Shown: positions 1-9,681, counted from the first letter of the stretch. The stretch: DNA of 64,000 nt from JBBIPA01 sp963775935 (GCA_963775935.1 CAVZKR010000004.1:1-64000); one strand, 5' to 3'. Translations and numbers: made by a program. The notes: a model not told the origin generated them from the letters alone.

Positions 1-2353
1 CGTGCCCCGCTTTGAGGTTCAGCCGCGCTGTCGAGTCGCCCGAAGATTCGAGGGAATCGGCCGGCTGCCGTCCCGGATCGCCCGGATGCGGACCCCTGGG
101 CGAGGCGAAGCCGGTGCACGCCGTCCACCGTCGGCCTCAGCGTGGCTGTGGTGGGCCGCCCGCCGTTCCACGCAAGGTCGACTTCCAGCCCTCCTCGCGC
201 CCGGAGCCCGCGTCACCTTGCCCTCGCTCCAGGCCTCGGCAGCGCGGGAAGGAACTCCATCTCGCCGGCATGGCTTTGTACGAGCATCTCGGCGATCGCG
301 GCGGTGCCGCCGAAGTTGCCGTCAATCTGAAACGGCGGGTGGTTGTCGAACAGGTTCGGCAGCGTGGACTTGCGCCAGCAGCGCGACCAGGTTCTCGTAC
401 GCCTTTTCGCCATCGGCCAGCCGGGTCCAGAAATTGATGATCCAGGCGCGGCTCCAGCCCGTGTGGCCGCCGCCGTTGGCCAGCCGCCGCTCGATCGTGG
501 CGCGCGCCGCCTTGGCCAGTTCCGGCGTCTTCCGCGGCGTGATCTGATCGCCGGGGAACAGGGCGAATAGGTGCGACATGTGCCGGTGCCCGGGCTCGAC
601 CTCGTCGTAGTCTTCCAGCCATTCCTGAATCTGGCCGTACCGGCCGATGCGCAGCGGCATCAGCTCTCGCGCGCCGCCGCGATCTTCGCCCGGAACTCCG
701 GGTCGATCCCGAGGATCTTCGCTGGCCTCGATCACGCCGCCCGAACAGCGCCTGGAGGATCTCGGTGTCCATGGTCGGCCCCATGGTAAGGACGGCCTTC
801 TCGCCCGAGGGCAGTTTGTATTCGTTCTCCGGCGACAGCGAGGGCCCGGTCACCAGATGCCCCTTGCCGTCCGGGACGAGGTAGTCGAGAAAGAACTGCG
901 CCGCCTCCTTCATGACCGGGTACGCGCGTTCGGCGAGGAATTTGCGGTCGCGCGTGAAGTCGTAGTGCTCCGCCAGGTGGAGCGACAGCCAGGCCGCGCC
1001 CATCGGCCAGATGCCGTAGCGGGCGCCGTCAATCGGAACGGCGTCGCCCCACAGGTCGGTGTTGTGGTGCAGGACGAATCCTCCGGCGCCGTAATAGAAC
1101 TTCGCCACGCGCCGGCCGTCTTCGCGCCCGTTCTCGATCAGGTCGAACAGCGGTTCGTGCAGTTCCGACAGGTTGCAGGTCTCCGCCGGCCAGTAGTTCA
1201 TCTCGGTGTTGATGTTGATCGTGTACTTGCTTCCCCACGCGGGCGTCAGACTGTCGTTCCATTTCCCCTGGAGATTGGCCGCCATGCTCCCGGGCCGGCT
1301 GCTGGCGATCAGCAGATATCTTCCGTACTGGAAATAGAGCGCGAACAGGTCGTCGTCCGTCCCGCCCTTCTGTACCTTCGAGGCGCTCGTCGGTGGGCAG
1401 GGCGCGCGCCGCGGCGTCCACCGGGAGCTCCAACCGCACGCGCCGGAAGAAGCGCTGGTGATCCGCGACGTGCTCGCTCCGCAGCGCTTCATAGGCGCGG
1501 GAGGCGGCTGCCAGATCGCGCGCGCAGGCGGCGGCGAGGTCCTTCTCCCGATAATCGGTCGCGGCGACGATCGTGAGCGTCACGCTGTCGGCGCCGGCAA
1601 CGTCCAGATGATCGCCGGCGCTTTCCACGCGGCCGCCGGAAACGGCCGCATTCACCTCGGCGCGAAAGCGAACGCCGGTGTTGTTCTCTCCGCGGGCGTT
1701 CTTCGGCAGCGCCTGGCCGGTCAGGATCAGCCGCCCCGGCGCCGCTTCGGTCGCCGCGTCGGCGGGCCGGGTCATCGTGGCGCGGAAGGAAATGTTACCC
1801 GGGCTTGTCGGCGGTCAGCCGCACGACGATACACCTGGCCCGGCGCGGAGGCAAAGACCTCGCGCACATAGCGGACTCCGCCCGCCGTGTAGCGCACGGA
1901 TGCGATGCCGGTGTCCAGGTCAAGCTCGCGGCGGTAGTCCGCCGGCTCCGGCCCGGCGCCGAAATCCAGCCAGAGATCGCCCAGAGTCTGGTAGACCGGC
2001 AGCGCCCGGGGGATGCTGATCATCGTTCGATCGGCCAGCGCCTGCGCTTCCGCCGGATGCCCCTCCAGAAGCAAGCGCCGGACCTCCGGAAAGGCTCTTG
2101 GACGCCTCGGGGTTGCTCCGGTCGCGTTTCTCGCCCGACCAGACGGTGTCCTCGTTGAGTTGCAGATGCTCCTTGCGGGGTCGCCAAAGACCATCGCGGC
2201 CAGCCGCCCGTTGCCGACCGGCAGAGCCTGCGTCCACGCGCCGGCGGGCTGCCGATACCAGAGCTTCAGGGCGTTTTGGTCCTGGGCGAAACATAACCCC
2301 GAGCCCAAGAGCATGGCGGGTACCGAGATGTTGACTAAGGATCGAAGTCGCAT
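1..2353 (-). pseudogene. GH95-family alpha-L-fucosidase, multiply frameshifted, runs off window start
   Basis: The conserved parts of a secreted GH95 fucosidase appear in order but in shifting minus-strand frames. An ATG at 2353 with a strong AGGGAGGA site gives a signal peptide ending near CFAQDQ, followed by PVGNGRLAAMVFGD. Then come the LNEDTVWSG segment, the YQTLGDLWLDF segment, WNDSLTPAWGSKYT and [36 protein letters not shown], and [17 protein letters not shown]. The frame used changes at about 2150, 2100, 1800, 1380, 740, 380 and 200. Total span (about 784 codons) matches a full-length GH95 enzyme, so nothing large is missing; only the frame is broken. The last frame is still open at base 1. 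This is either a decayed gene or a stretch with uncorrected indels. The segment is much richer in GC than the rest of the window. Confidence 0.8.
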
Positions 2354-2567
2354 CAAATCCTCCCTGCGAAACATTATTTGTAACCGCCTGCAATGAGAAT
2401 CGTCGTCGTCGCCACCGCCATGTTTTGCCTTGGCCTCCGACACATAGAACAAGTGGAGCCTGTCGCCCAGCTTGGTGATGTCACCGTCGTTGCCGCCCGT
2501 CTCGGAGATACGTTCCGGCTTGGTCTGCATCCTCGTCCGCGCCCTGGTCAACATCGGCATCCGCAGG

Positions 2568-3518
2568 TTACTTGACCCAGCTCTTGAGCGTGGGGGCGAC
2601 GGCAGACGCCCAGATCTCGTAGCCTTGTTCCACGGGATGGAGGTTGTCGGCGGGGCGGAAGCCGATCAAGCCGCCTTTCTCGTCGAGGAACTTGGAATTG
2701 ATGTTCATGAAGAACACGTGTTGTCTGGTCGTCGAGCTTGGCGATGATCCTGTTGGCTTCTTCAACCTTGAGGCGATTGGCATCGGTTGGACCGGCGCCG
2801 CGCGGAAAGATGGCCAGCAGCAGGATTTTGGCATCCGGAAAATCCTTGCGGAGCTCCAAGACAACGGCGCCGATGCCTTCGGCGATTTCCGGGCCGGTGG
2901 CGCCGCCGGTATTATTGGTGCCGATCATGAGCATGACGGCCTTGGGCTTGTGGCCCTGGCCCTCACCGTTCTGCAGGCCCCAGAGGATGCCCTGGGTGGT
3001 GTCGCCCGAGACGCCGAAATTGGCGACCTTCACATCGCCGAAATACTTATCCAAGACACGCTTGCCGCCCGGATTGCCCTGCGGATCGGCTTCCACATTC
3101 CACAGGTCGGTGATGGAATCGCCGTAGAAGAGGATGTCGAAATCGCCGGTCTTGGCGGTCTCGACGAAGGCGTCATGCCGACGGGCGCGTATGCCGGCGG
3201 CCGGGCGAATGCAGGGATTGTCACGCGGGACTTGAAGGACCAGGAGCGAAGCGTACTTCTTCAACAGGTCCTTGTTGGCGGACGTATTGGTGTTGATGAA
3301 TTGCTGCAGCTCGGCATTGATCTTGGCGACTTCCTCCGAGGTGGGCCGTGGCATCGTGACTTCCGGAGGCACGGGAGCAGGAGGCCCGGGAGGCGAAAAC
3401 TGACCGCGCCCAGAGCCGCCGGGGCCGGCTGGGGTGGGGAGCCCGTCTGCGCGGCACATACCGCGGCAGCGCCTAACATGGCACAAGCAACAAGTATCAG
3501 TACCGTTCTTTTTCTCAT
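2568..3518 (-). pseudogene. Secreted SGNH/GDSL-type esterase, frameshifted
   Basis: The start at 3518 has an AAGGAG site and encodes a signal peptide (MRKRTVLILVACAMLGAAA). The body lies in another frame and carries the SGNH blocks: block I FYGDSITDLW with the nucleophile Ser, block II Gly in NFGVSGDTTQGILWG, block III MIGTNNTGGATG. Block V (DNLHPVEQGYEIWA, catalytic Asp and His) is in a third frame that ends at the TAA at 2568. Members of this PAF-acetylhydrolase-like subfamily deacetylate sugars or glycans, which would fit the fucosidase next to it. At least two frameshifts (about 3390 and 2720) break the reading frame. Like its neighbours it is GC-rich, so the indels may be sequence errors rather than true decay. 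Confidence 0.75.
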
Positions 3519-3744
3519 GATGAAGCTCCTTAATTAGGCTTAGCTATATAATGCTATTTGAGCAGGGCACAAGCCCCGAAGTCAACATATGACTTTCTAT
3601 CAGCAGCTGGAGAAGAAGGCTGAGCCGGCGCGGCCTACAAGGGAAGCGGTGTGAAAGGCAGCCAATCCTTCCCATCGCAGTTGGATATCCTCAAGGATGT
3701 TGGTTTCAGCAGTATCGGATCGGAAATCCAAAAAGGAGAGTGTA

Positions 3745-3852
3745 ATGGCAAAATTCAAGCCGGCAGCATTACTCAAAAAGATGGTAAGCGTCATAATATC
3801 CTTCATGTCACTGTCTGGTTTTTTGCCGCAAATTGATGCCACAAAACAATGA
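3745..3852 (+). CDS. Possible 35-residue leader-like peptide
   Basis: A short frame with an AAAAAGGAGAG site before ATG 3745. It encodes a basic N-terminus (MAKFKPAALLKK) followed by a hydrophobic stretch (VSVIISFMSLSGFL) and stops at 3852, overlapping the start of the next gene. It resembles a truncated signal peptide or a small membrane peptide. Nothing identifies a function, and it could be the remnant of a longer gene. The rest of the gap 3519-3744 shows no recognisable feature. Confidence 0.25.
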   Translation: MAKFKPAALLKKMVSVIISFMSLSGFLPQIDATKQ

Positions 3853-5755
3853 TGAGAAGACTTCATTCAGAGGGGCGCGGCTGGCTACTTGGGCGGTTGG
3901 AGCTGTGGGGGTCTGGCTGCTATTCTGCTGTGAATCGGCTTTCCCGGCCGAATCGAACAAACACATCTGGGAACTGCACGAAATTGAATTGCACGCCTCA
4001 AAGTCCTACGCAAATCCTTATGTTGATGTGGAGACCTGGGTGGAGTTGACCGGCCCCGGTTTCGCGAAGCGTGTGTACGGTTTCTGGGATGGAGGGGACC
4101 TGTATCGGGTGAGAATCGTCGCAACGGCTCCCGGGACGTGGAGTTGGATCAGCGGCTCCAACCAGCCGACTGACGTGGGCCTGAACGGCAAGAGGGGCCG
4201 TTTTACAGCGCATGACTGGACGGATGAGGAGAAGCGGGCGAATCCCAACCGCCGCGGATTCCTGCGCCCGACCTCCAACGGCCACGCCTTGCAGTATGCG
4301 GACGGCACCCCTTTTTTCCTGCTCGGCGACACCTGGCTCGGCGCGGTTACCTGGCGTCTGCCGCTCACGGACGCACCTGTGGAGCCAGCTTACGAAGCGG
4401 CGCCCGGCGTCACCTTCCAGCAGGCAGTGGCATTGCGGAAGCGACAGGGATTCAACTCTGTCAGCATGATCGCAGCCTTTCCGACCTGGGCATCAGATCA
4501 GTACCCGAACACCTATGCAGACAAGAAAGGCATTTTCTATCGCAATGCCTGGGAGGAATTTGGCGTGATGGTGCCGGGCGACAAGCCCACGGCGAAATCC
4601 ATGCACGACGAGCGGGGCTACCGTCCCTTCGAGATCCTTCCCGACCGGGAGGGGCTGCCGGACTATGACCGGATCGTGCCTCAGTTCTTCCGGAGCCTCG
4701 ACCGCAAGATGCAACTGCTGAACGAGCAGGGATTCATCGCCATGCTTGAGACCGTCCGCCGCGACGTTGCCCCGCCGTGGAAGGCCTATTTCAATTTCGA
4801 CGAGTCGTTCTCGCGGTTCGTCGAGTACATGGTCGCGCGATATGGTGCCTACAACCTGATCTTCAGCAAGGTCCACTTCGACATCTACCTGCCCAACCTC
4901 AGCCTCACCGCCGATGAATTCAATCAGGCGTTGAATTATCACTATAAGAAATATGGACCGATGCCGTTCGGCCAGCCGGTCACTTCCCTGATCGATCACG
5001 CCACCGATACGACATTCGGCACGGGCGAGAAAGCTCCGTGGATTACCATGCACAGCACGGGCAATAAACCTCGTGATCACGGGATCTATGCCGACATGGA
5101 GCGGCAGTTTCGGCTTTCACCGGCGATGCCGACCGCCAACCTGGAACCGCACTATACCGGATGGGTGCACGGGAACAATGTGGTAAACGGAGAGCAGGCG
5201 GAATCGGGTTCAGATCGGGACAACTACTTTTCGCGGGCCCAGATGTACGGGTGTGTGCTTTCGGGCGGGTTGGCCGGCCACGTTCACGGGACGGGCGCTT
5301 ATGACGTCACGAGTGCCTCGGAACCGCGCGGGGGGCGGCCCTATTTCTGGGAGGCGCTGCGCTACCATTCGGCCGAATACATGCGAGGGCTGGGCGATTT
5401 CATGCTCTCAGAAGGGACCCGCTACCGCGATCTCGAGCTCGCCTCTGATGCCCTGGAACCACGCAAGGCCCCCGGCAGTTCAGAACAGGGATTGGACGGC
5501 TGGTCGTTCCTGATGCGCACACCGGCGCGCGACCTGGGTTTCTTCTACTTCGAGAACCGGGCAAAACAGCCGTTGACCTCGGGTTGGAAACCGAACACCC
5601 ATTATCGTTTCACCTGGTTCGATCCTCGGACCGGCAAATGGAGCGAAACCATCGAACTCGTCACTGACGACCGCGGTGTCATCCAGCTGCCGGCATTCCC
5701 CGGAAATGAAGCAGTAGCAAGCACAGACTGGGCGGCGAAAATCCTTACCCGGTGA
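3836..5755 (+). CDS. DUF5060/DUF4038 glycoside-hydrolase-like protein, exported
   Basis: 639 residues, intact, in the GC-rich segment. An N-terminal hydrophobic segment (about residues 16-36, WAVGAVGVWLLFCCESAFPA) is a probable signal sequence. It is followed by a DUF5060-like beta domain (about 40-125, with VETWVELTGPG and VRIVATAPGTWSW), then a DUF4038-type TIM barrel (about 135-480: FFLLGDTWLGAVTW, RKRQGFNSVSMIAAFPTWA, HSTGNKPRD), and a C-terminal beta domain similar to putative collagen-binding modules (HYRFTWFDPRTGKW). Related barrels act on plant or microbial glycans, but the substrate cannot be read from sequence. It is the only unbroken gene in the first 5.8 kb. A TTG at 3833 is an alternative start directly upstream of the ATG. 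Confidence 0.8.
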   Translation: MPQNNDEKTSFRGARLATWAVGAVGVWLLFCCESAFPAESNKHIWELHEIELHASKSYANPYVDVETWVELTGPGFAKRVYGFWDGGDLYRVRIVATAPGTWSWISGSNQPTDVGLNGKRGRFTAHDWTDEEKRANPNRRGFLRPTSNGHALQYADGTPFFLLGDTWLGAVTWRLPLTDAPVEPAYEAAPGVTFQQAVALRKRQGFNSVSMIAAFPTWASDQYPNTYADKKGIFYRNAWEEFGVMVPGDKPTAKSMHDERGYRPFEILPDREGLPDYDRIVPQFFRSLDRKMQLLNEQGFIAMLETVRRDVAPPWKAYFNFDESFSRFVEYMVARYGAYNLIFSKVHFDIYLPNLSLTADEFNQALNYHYKKYGPMPFGQPVTSLIDHATDTTFGTGEKAPWITMHSTGNKPRDHGIYADMERQFRLSPAMPTANLEPHYTGWVHGNNVVNGEQAESGSDRDNYFSRAQMYGCVLSGGLAGHVHGTGAYDVTSASEPRGGRPYFWEALRYHSAEYMRGLGDFMLSEGTRYRDLELASDALEPRKAPGSSEQGLDGWSFLMRTPARDLGFFYFENRAKQPLTSGWKPNTHYRFTWFDPRTGKWSETIELVTDDRGVIQLPAFPGNEAVASTDWAAKILTR

Positions 5756-5814
5756 AAGAATATAATCCAATGCGACGGTTGACTCATCCATACTCTTGAC
5801 TTTGGAGGAGGAGG

Positions 5815-5845
5815 AATCCATGACACCGTTTCGTTATGTTAAATT
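5815..5845. other. Abrupt junction between GC-rich foreign block and AT-rich backbone
   Basis: A GGAGGAGGAGG ribosome site and ATG (5820) start a plus-strand gene that fits the GC-rich left side. After about five codons its frame runs into the antisense of a truncated activase gene that belongs to the right side, and it stops at 5894. Both genes are cut at the same point, so the two sides were not originally adjacent. Confidence 0.65.
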
Positions 5846-5996
5846 TTTCGCTCAGTCTGGTGATAAGCGATGTAACTGCGACTTTAGGACCTGACGTTAT
5901 TCTTTCGGTATCACAATAGACAACGTTGCCGTCAGCATCGAGGAACGCTAGTTTGGCGTTAACGGAGCCGATATCGACTCCCAGCGAATATGTCAT
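5840..5996 (-). pseudogene. BadF/BadG/HgdC-type activase ATPase, N-terminal fragment
   Basis: From ATG 5996 the product begins MTYSLGVDIGSVNAKLAFLD, the ASKHA-type phosphate-binding motif of (R)-2-hydroxyacyl-CoA dehydratase and benzoyl-CoA reductase activases. Similarity continues through the segment ending LSEKFNIT (about 52 residues). It then passes into unrelated sequence at the junction near 5.83 kb; full-length relatives run to 250 or more residues. No good ribosome site precedes the start. The fragment suggests the true neighbour of this locus was an anaerobic acyl-CoA metabolism gene. Confidence 0.6.
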
Positions 5997-5997
5997 G

Positions 5998-6364
5998 GTG
6001 CGAATGCCATTGTAACAAAATTTCCCTCTCACGGGAAAACCAGTGAAGGTGTATCAGGTAGATCCCATCTGTTATTGCGCGGAACGAAGTGACTCTACAA
6101 TTTTTTTGCAGTATCTCTTATAGCTTTTATATCTAAAAGATGAGAGTTCATGACATCTGAAAGACTTGTATTAACAATCACATGGCATTCATGTAATCTT
6201 TTAAATAAGTCCTTCAACAAACTAGAAACTCGACAATATCAAACAGCCAAACTACTTCTTAGTAGTGGTTTTATTTCCCGGGATGCAGTATAAGTATTCC
6301 AAATTTACTGGTAAAATCTTATTCATCATATATTACTTGATAAAATCAAGAAATGGAGGTCTTC
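5998..6364. other. Intergenic, no gene seen
   Basis: AT-rich spacer between the activase fragment and the MBL-fold hydrolase. I see no ORF, RNA gene or clear hairpin. The GGAGGT ribosome site for the next gene lies at its right end. Confidence 0.5.
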
Positions 6365-7174
6365 ATGCAGCAGATTACCAAAAATATTTTTGCGGAGGCA
6401 GAGTGGCCGGGTGCCAATGCCAGTTGTGTCAATACTACTGATGGTTTAGTGTTGATTGATACCCCCTATTACCCATCGCATGCTGTTAAGTGGAAGAAAA
6501 CAGTTGAGAGCAAGGGTAACGTCAAATACCTGATTAACACCGAACCGCATCATGACCATTATGTCGGTGCCTTTTTCTTCACTGTGCCGGCGGTTGCTCA
6601 TGAAAAAACCAGAGAGTCGATGGCGGCGGCAGATGTAAAACAAATTCTCGCCATACTTGCTCAAAATGATCCTAAAGACATTCCTCTGGTTAAAAACTAT
6701 AAGATGCATATACCGGAAATTACTTTTTCGGAGCGAATGAGTATGTATCTGGGTAGCCATTCCTTTCAATTATTTTATATGCCGGGGCACAGCCTGGGAC
6801 AGATAGCAATACTGGTACCTGAAGAACGAGTTATTTTCACTGGTGATAACGTAACCAACAAGATACAGGGTTTCTTACATGAGGCAGACCCTTATGCCTG
6901 GCTGGACTCATTGAAGCGTATCGGGCAACTTGATTTTGACTACATTGTTCCCGGTCATGGATTGCCCTGTGAAAAGAGCTATTTGAAAGAAGAAACAGCG
7001 TTTGTCCAGAGCTGTATCGATAAAATCAAGGAAGCGATAAACAAAGGCTGGAGTAAAGAGGAATCTATTGCTAGGGTGTCCTTTGAAACCTATCCTTTGG
7101 ATCTGGGGATGGGAGTACGTGGAAAAGTGCTGCTGGAACAGAGTGTACAACACATGTACGAAGTTTTGTCATGA
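6365..7174 (+). CDS. MBL-fold metallohydrolase
   Basis: 269 residues from the ATG at 6365, which has a GGAGGT site six bases upstream; the ATG at 6353 overlaps that site and is less likely. Metallo-beta-lactamase fold: LVLIDTPYY strand, metal motif TEPHHDHYVGA, then MPGHSLGQIAI, FTGDNVTN and IVPGHGLPC. In the usual HxHxDH motif the first His is replaced by Glu (EPHHDH); the other ligands look present. Family members are hydrolases or redox enzymes of many substrates, so the reaction cannot be named. It stands alone between the activase fragment and the AOR gene, with repeats downstream. Confidence 0.8.
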   Translation: MQQITKNIFAEAEWPGANASCVNTTDGLVLIDTPYYPSHAVKWKKTVESKGNVKYLINTEPHHDHYVGAFFFTVPAVAHEKTRESMAAADVKQILAILAQNDPKDIPLVKNYKMHIPEITFSERMSMYLGSHSFQLFYMPGHSLGQIAILVPEERVIFTGDNVTNKIQGFLHEADPYAWLDSLKRIGQLDFDYIVPGHGLPCEKSYLKEETAFVQSCIDKIKEAINKGWSKEESIARVSFETYPLDLGMGVRGKVLLEQSVQHMYEVLS

Positions 7175-7303
7175 CAAGGAGAACATTAATTTCAGTACAA
7201 ATGTGCAATAAATAGAATGCAATAAGCAATTGTAAATCGTCAGGGAAAATGGGACAGTTAGAAGACATAACTAAATAGACACTTTAGGAGCGGTGGTTTG
7301 GTT

Positions 7304-7358
7304 TAAATCCTGCTCTTGAGCATATAATCAATTCTTAGAAGGTTTATTTTGGGGAACG
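7304..7358 (+). repeat. Intergenic repeat family R3, copy 1
   Basis: The segment beginning AATCCTGCTC and containing CAATTCTTAGAAGGTTTA recurs at 16390-16444 with few differences. Both copies are intergenic. Confidence 0.7.
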
Positions 7359-7360
7359 TT

Positions 7361-7378
7361 TTAACATACATCCCGATG
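7361..7378 (+). repeat. Intergenic repeat family R1 (TTAACATACATCCCGATG), copy 1
   Basis: This 18-base sequence occurs exactly four times, at 7361, 9776, 14649 and 16344, always between genes. It is not found elsewhere in the window. Confidence 0.8.
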
Positions 7379-7396
7379 ATTATGTCATTTGCATGT

Positions 7397-7437
7397 GTGG
7401 GACTAATTTAAAAAGTGGTATAACTATTGGGGACGGG
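7397..7437 (+). repeat. Intergenic repeat family R2, copy 1, upstream of AOR
   Basis: A 41-base unit with GTGGGACTAA, then AAAAAGTGGTATAACTATTG, then GGGACGG. Close copies are at 11403 and 14933 and a partial one at 9826. This copy ends about 40 bases before the AOR start, a plausible promoter or leader position. Confidence 0.75.
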
Positions 7438-7475
7438 TTAAAATAATAATTAAAAAATTGTTAGGAGTGAATCAT

Positions 7476-9344
7476 ATGCCTGATACTATTATTCATACTT
7501 ATACCGGTAATTTACTGAGAGTAAATCTCTCGACTGGAAAGATAACCACTGAAAATATTGATAAGTCAATAATTTTAGATTTCATAGGTGGACGAGGTTT
7601 GGGCGTTAGCTATCTTCTCCGTGAACTTAAGCCCGATACCGATCCACTGGGAGAGCATAATAAACTGATATTGGCGAATGGACCATTGGCCGGAACCAAT
7701 GCTCAGGCCGGCTCACGATGGGTAGCCTGTACCAAGAGCCCATTGTCCGGGGCCGTGGCACGCTCAGTCGCCGGAGCAGATTTCGGAGCCTGGCTCAAAT
7801 TCGCAGGCTACAATCTCATCATCATTGAAGGCAAAGCAGATAAGCCAGTATATATACATTTAACCAGTGAAAGTTGTCAGATAAAGGATGCCCGTGACAT
7901 CTGGGGTAAAAACACTCTAGAAACTCAGGAACTACTTACTCAACGTCATGGTGAAACTACCCGTATCGCCTGCATCGGACCTGGCGGTGAGAATTTGGTT
8001 AAGTATGCCGCAATCGTTACAGCTAGAAGAACTGCTGGACGTTGTGGAACCGGAACAGTAATGGGTTCCAAGAATTTGAAAGCAATAGCTATCAACGCCC
8101 AAAGAAACGTGCACCAACATGATCCTGATACGTTCAAGCAACTGGTCAAGGAGCAGATCAGTCTCATAAAAGATAATAAGGGTTATCATCAACACGCTGA
8201 AATGGGCACTACTAAAACACAATATGTTATCAATATGCTGGGAATATTCCCGGTCAGGAATTTTCGCTTCGGGCAGCAAAACGGTCATGAAAAACTATCT
8301 GGTGAAGAATATCGGAAATTCAGGGTAGGAGAATTTGGTTGCTATAGCTGCATGGCTAATTGTGGCAAGAAGCACGTTGTTTCCAGCGGACCCTACGCAG
8401 GGGCATGGAGCGATGGTCCTGAATATGAGAGCATCTGGGCGTTTTCTGGTTCTATAGATAACCTTAGCATTGAGGCGACCATAGCTGCCGACCAGATTTG
8501 TGATGACATGGGAATCGATACCATCAGCGTTGGCAATACAATTGGATTTGCCTTTGAACTTTATGAGAAAGGTATTTTAACCAAGAAGGATTGTGATGGT
8601 ATTGAGCTTACCTATGGGAATCACCAGGCAATGGTAGAGTTAATAAAAAAAATAGCCATTAGAGAAGGTATTGGCAATATACTGGCTGAGGGTTCCCGCA
8701 AAGCAGCGGAAATTATCGGCAAAGGGGCGGAGGCTTATGCGATGCATGCAAAGGGAGTTGAACTACCTGCCTATGAACCGCGAGGTGCTAAATCTCAAGG
8801 TTTCAGTTATGCTACCTCGAATATTGGCGCAGTTCATGGCTATGGTTATGCAGGACAAGAGATCTTTGGCTGGCCTGTTCCCAGACCTGTAGATCGTTTT
8901 GCCGAAGAGGAAAATGCAGATATTGTAATACACAATCAAAACCGTGGTGCTCTAGCCGAAGTAGGTGTTATCTGTTCTTTTTCTAGCGGTTGGGGACATT
9001 TCCCGGTGATTTACGGTAAAATGCTGGCCGCTGTTACAGGAATCGACCAATTTACCAAGGTCGATTACTTATTGAAGGTGGGAGAAAGGATCGTAAACAT
9101 GGAGCGATGCTTTAATGTCCGCGCGGGTTTTACCCGGAAACATGATACCTTGCCGCAGAGGATGTTACGAGAACCACTGCTGGCGGGAGATACCCCGAGT
9201 AACGGTCAAATAGTAAGAAATCAAGATAAATTTCTTGACAGGTATTACCAACTCCGTGGATGGACAAAAGAAGGCATTCCTACGCAGCAAAAGCTTAATG
9301 AACTGGGTATAGATTATGCACTTAAGGATGTTGGTGCTGACTAA
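7476..9344 (+). CDS. aor: Aldehyde:ferredoxin oxidoreductase (tungsten enzyme)
   Basis: 622 residues from ATG 7476 (TTAGGAGTG site); the upstream in-frame start at 7458 is less likely. AOR family: N-terminal domain with GNLLRVNLSTGKI and FIGGRGLGVSYLLRE, then the substrate and tungstopterin region ANGPLAGTNAQAGSRW. The [4Fe-4S] ligands are C-x2-C-x3-C (EFGCYSCMANCG, about residues 289-296) plus a late Cys in VGVICSFSSGW. The enzyme oxidises aldehydes to acids (or works in reverse) with ferredoxin, in the cytoplasm. A damaged MoaD-like gene lies just downstream, as expected for a pterin-cofactor locus. The exact substrate is unknown. Confidence 0.9.
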   Translation: MPDTIIHTYTGNLLRVNLSTGKITTENIDKSIILDFIGGRGLGVSYLLRELKPDTDPLGEHNKLILANGPLAGTNAQAGSRWVACTKSPLSGAVARSVAGADFGAWLKFAGYNLIIIEGKADKPVYIHLTSESCQIKDARDIWGKNTLETQELLTQRHGETTRIACIGPGGENLVKYAAIVTARRTAGRCGTGTVMGSKNLKAIAINAQRNVHQHDPDTFKQLVKEQISLIKDNKGYHQHAEMGTTKTQYVINMLGIFPVRNFRFGQQNGHEKLSGEEYRKFRVGEFGCYSCMANCGKKHVVSSGPYAGAWSDGPEYESIWAFSGSIDNLSIEATIAADQICDDMGIDTISVGNTIGFAFELYEKGILTKKDCDGIELTYGNHQAMVELIKKIAIREGIGNILAEGSRKAAEIIGKGAEAYAMHAKGVELPAYEPRGAKSQGFSYATSNIGAVHGYGYAGQEIFGWPVPRPVDRFAEEENADIVIHNQNRGALAEVGVICSFSSGWGHFPVIYGKMLAAVTGIDQFTKVDYLLKVGERIVNMERCFNVRAGFTRKHDTLPQRMLREPLLAGDTPSNGQIVRNQDKFLDRYYQLRGWTKEGIPTQQKLNELGIDYALKDVGAD

Positions 9345-9369
9345 TCAAATCTGAACTACAATTATCAGT

Positions 9370-9681
9370 TTATTGTAATTCAAAATATCCTTTTCGATAT
9401 ATTGAAGTCAGCCCCCGGCTATTAAGAAAGAATATTAGTATCTCATCCCCACTGGTTACCCTCTTGGCTAATTCTTCAGGATAAGCACTTTTACCATTAA
9501 TATAGACATCGACATATTAAAGTAAATTGCCGTCTTTATCGAATAATTGTTCCTTGATACCGAGATACTGTTCAATTAAATCTATAAGGCACTCACCAAC
9601 GGTGTTTCCGTTGACGTTGGCTACCTCTGCATTATTGGTAAGATATTTCAAAAATTTAGGAATGATTACATTTACACTCAT
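9370..9681 (-). pseudogene. MoaD/ThiS-like sulfur carrier, nonsense-mutated
   Basis: Read from ATG 9681 on the minus strand, the frame gives MSVNVIIPKFLKYLTNN, then NGNTVGECLIDLIEQY, then a TAA stop at 9517-9519. Directly after the stop the same frame continues YVDVYINGKSAYPEELAKRV and SGDEILIFFLNSRG. Relatives normally have a sense codon, often Gln, at the stop position, so this looks like a CAA-to-TAA change. The usual C-terminal Gly-Gly is also missing and the frame runs on to 9370. MoaD-like proteins supply sulfur for the pterin cofactor used by AOR. The gene appears dead unless the stop is a sequencing error. Confidence 0.65.

Noticed and set aside
647..1576. Long plus-strand open frame (309 codons) in the GC-rich block
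   Set aside because: It lies opposite the conserved GH95 blocks; the GC-rich composition keeps antisense frames open. Its product has low-complexity Arg/Gly-rich sequence.
2644..3537. Plus-strand open frame (297 codons) opposite the SGNH esterase
   Set aside because: The minus strand carries all SGNH motifs and a ribosome site; this is a shadow.
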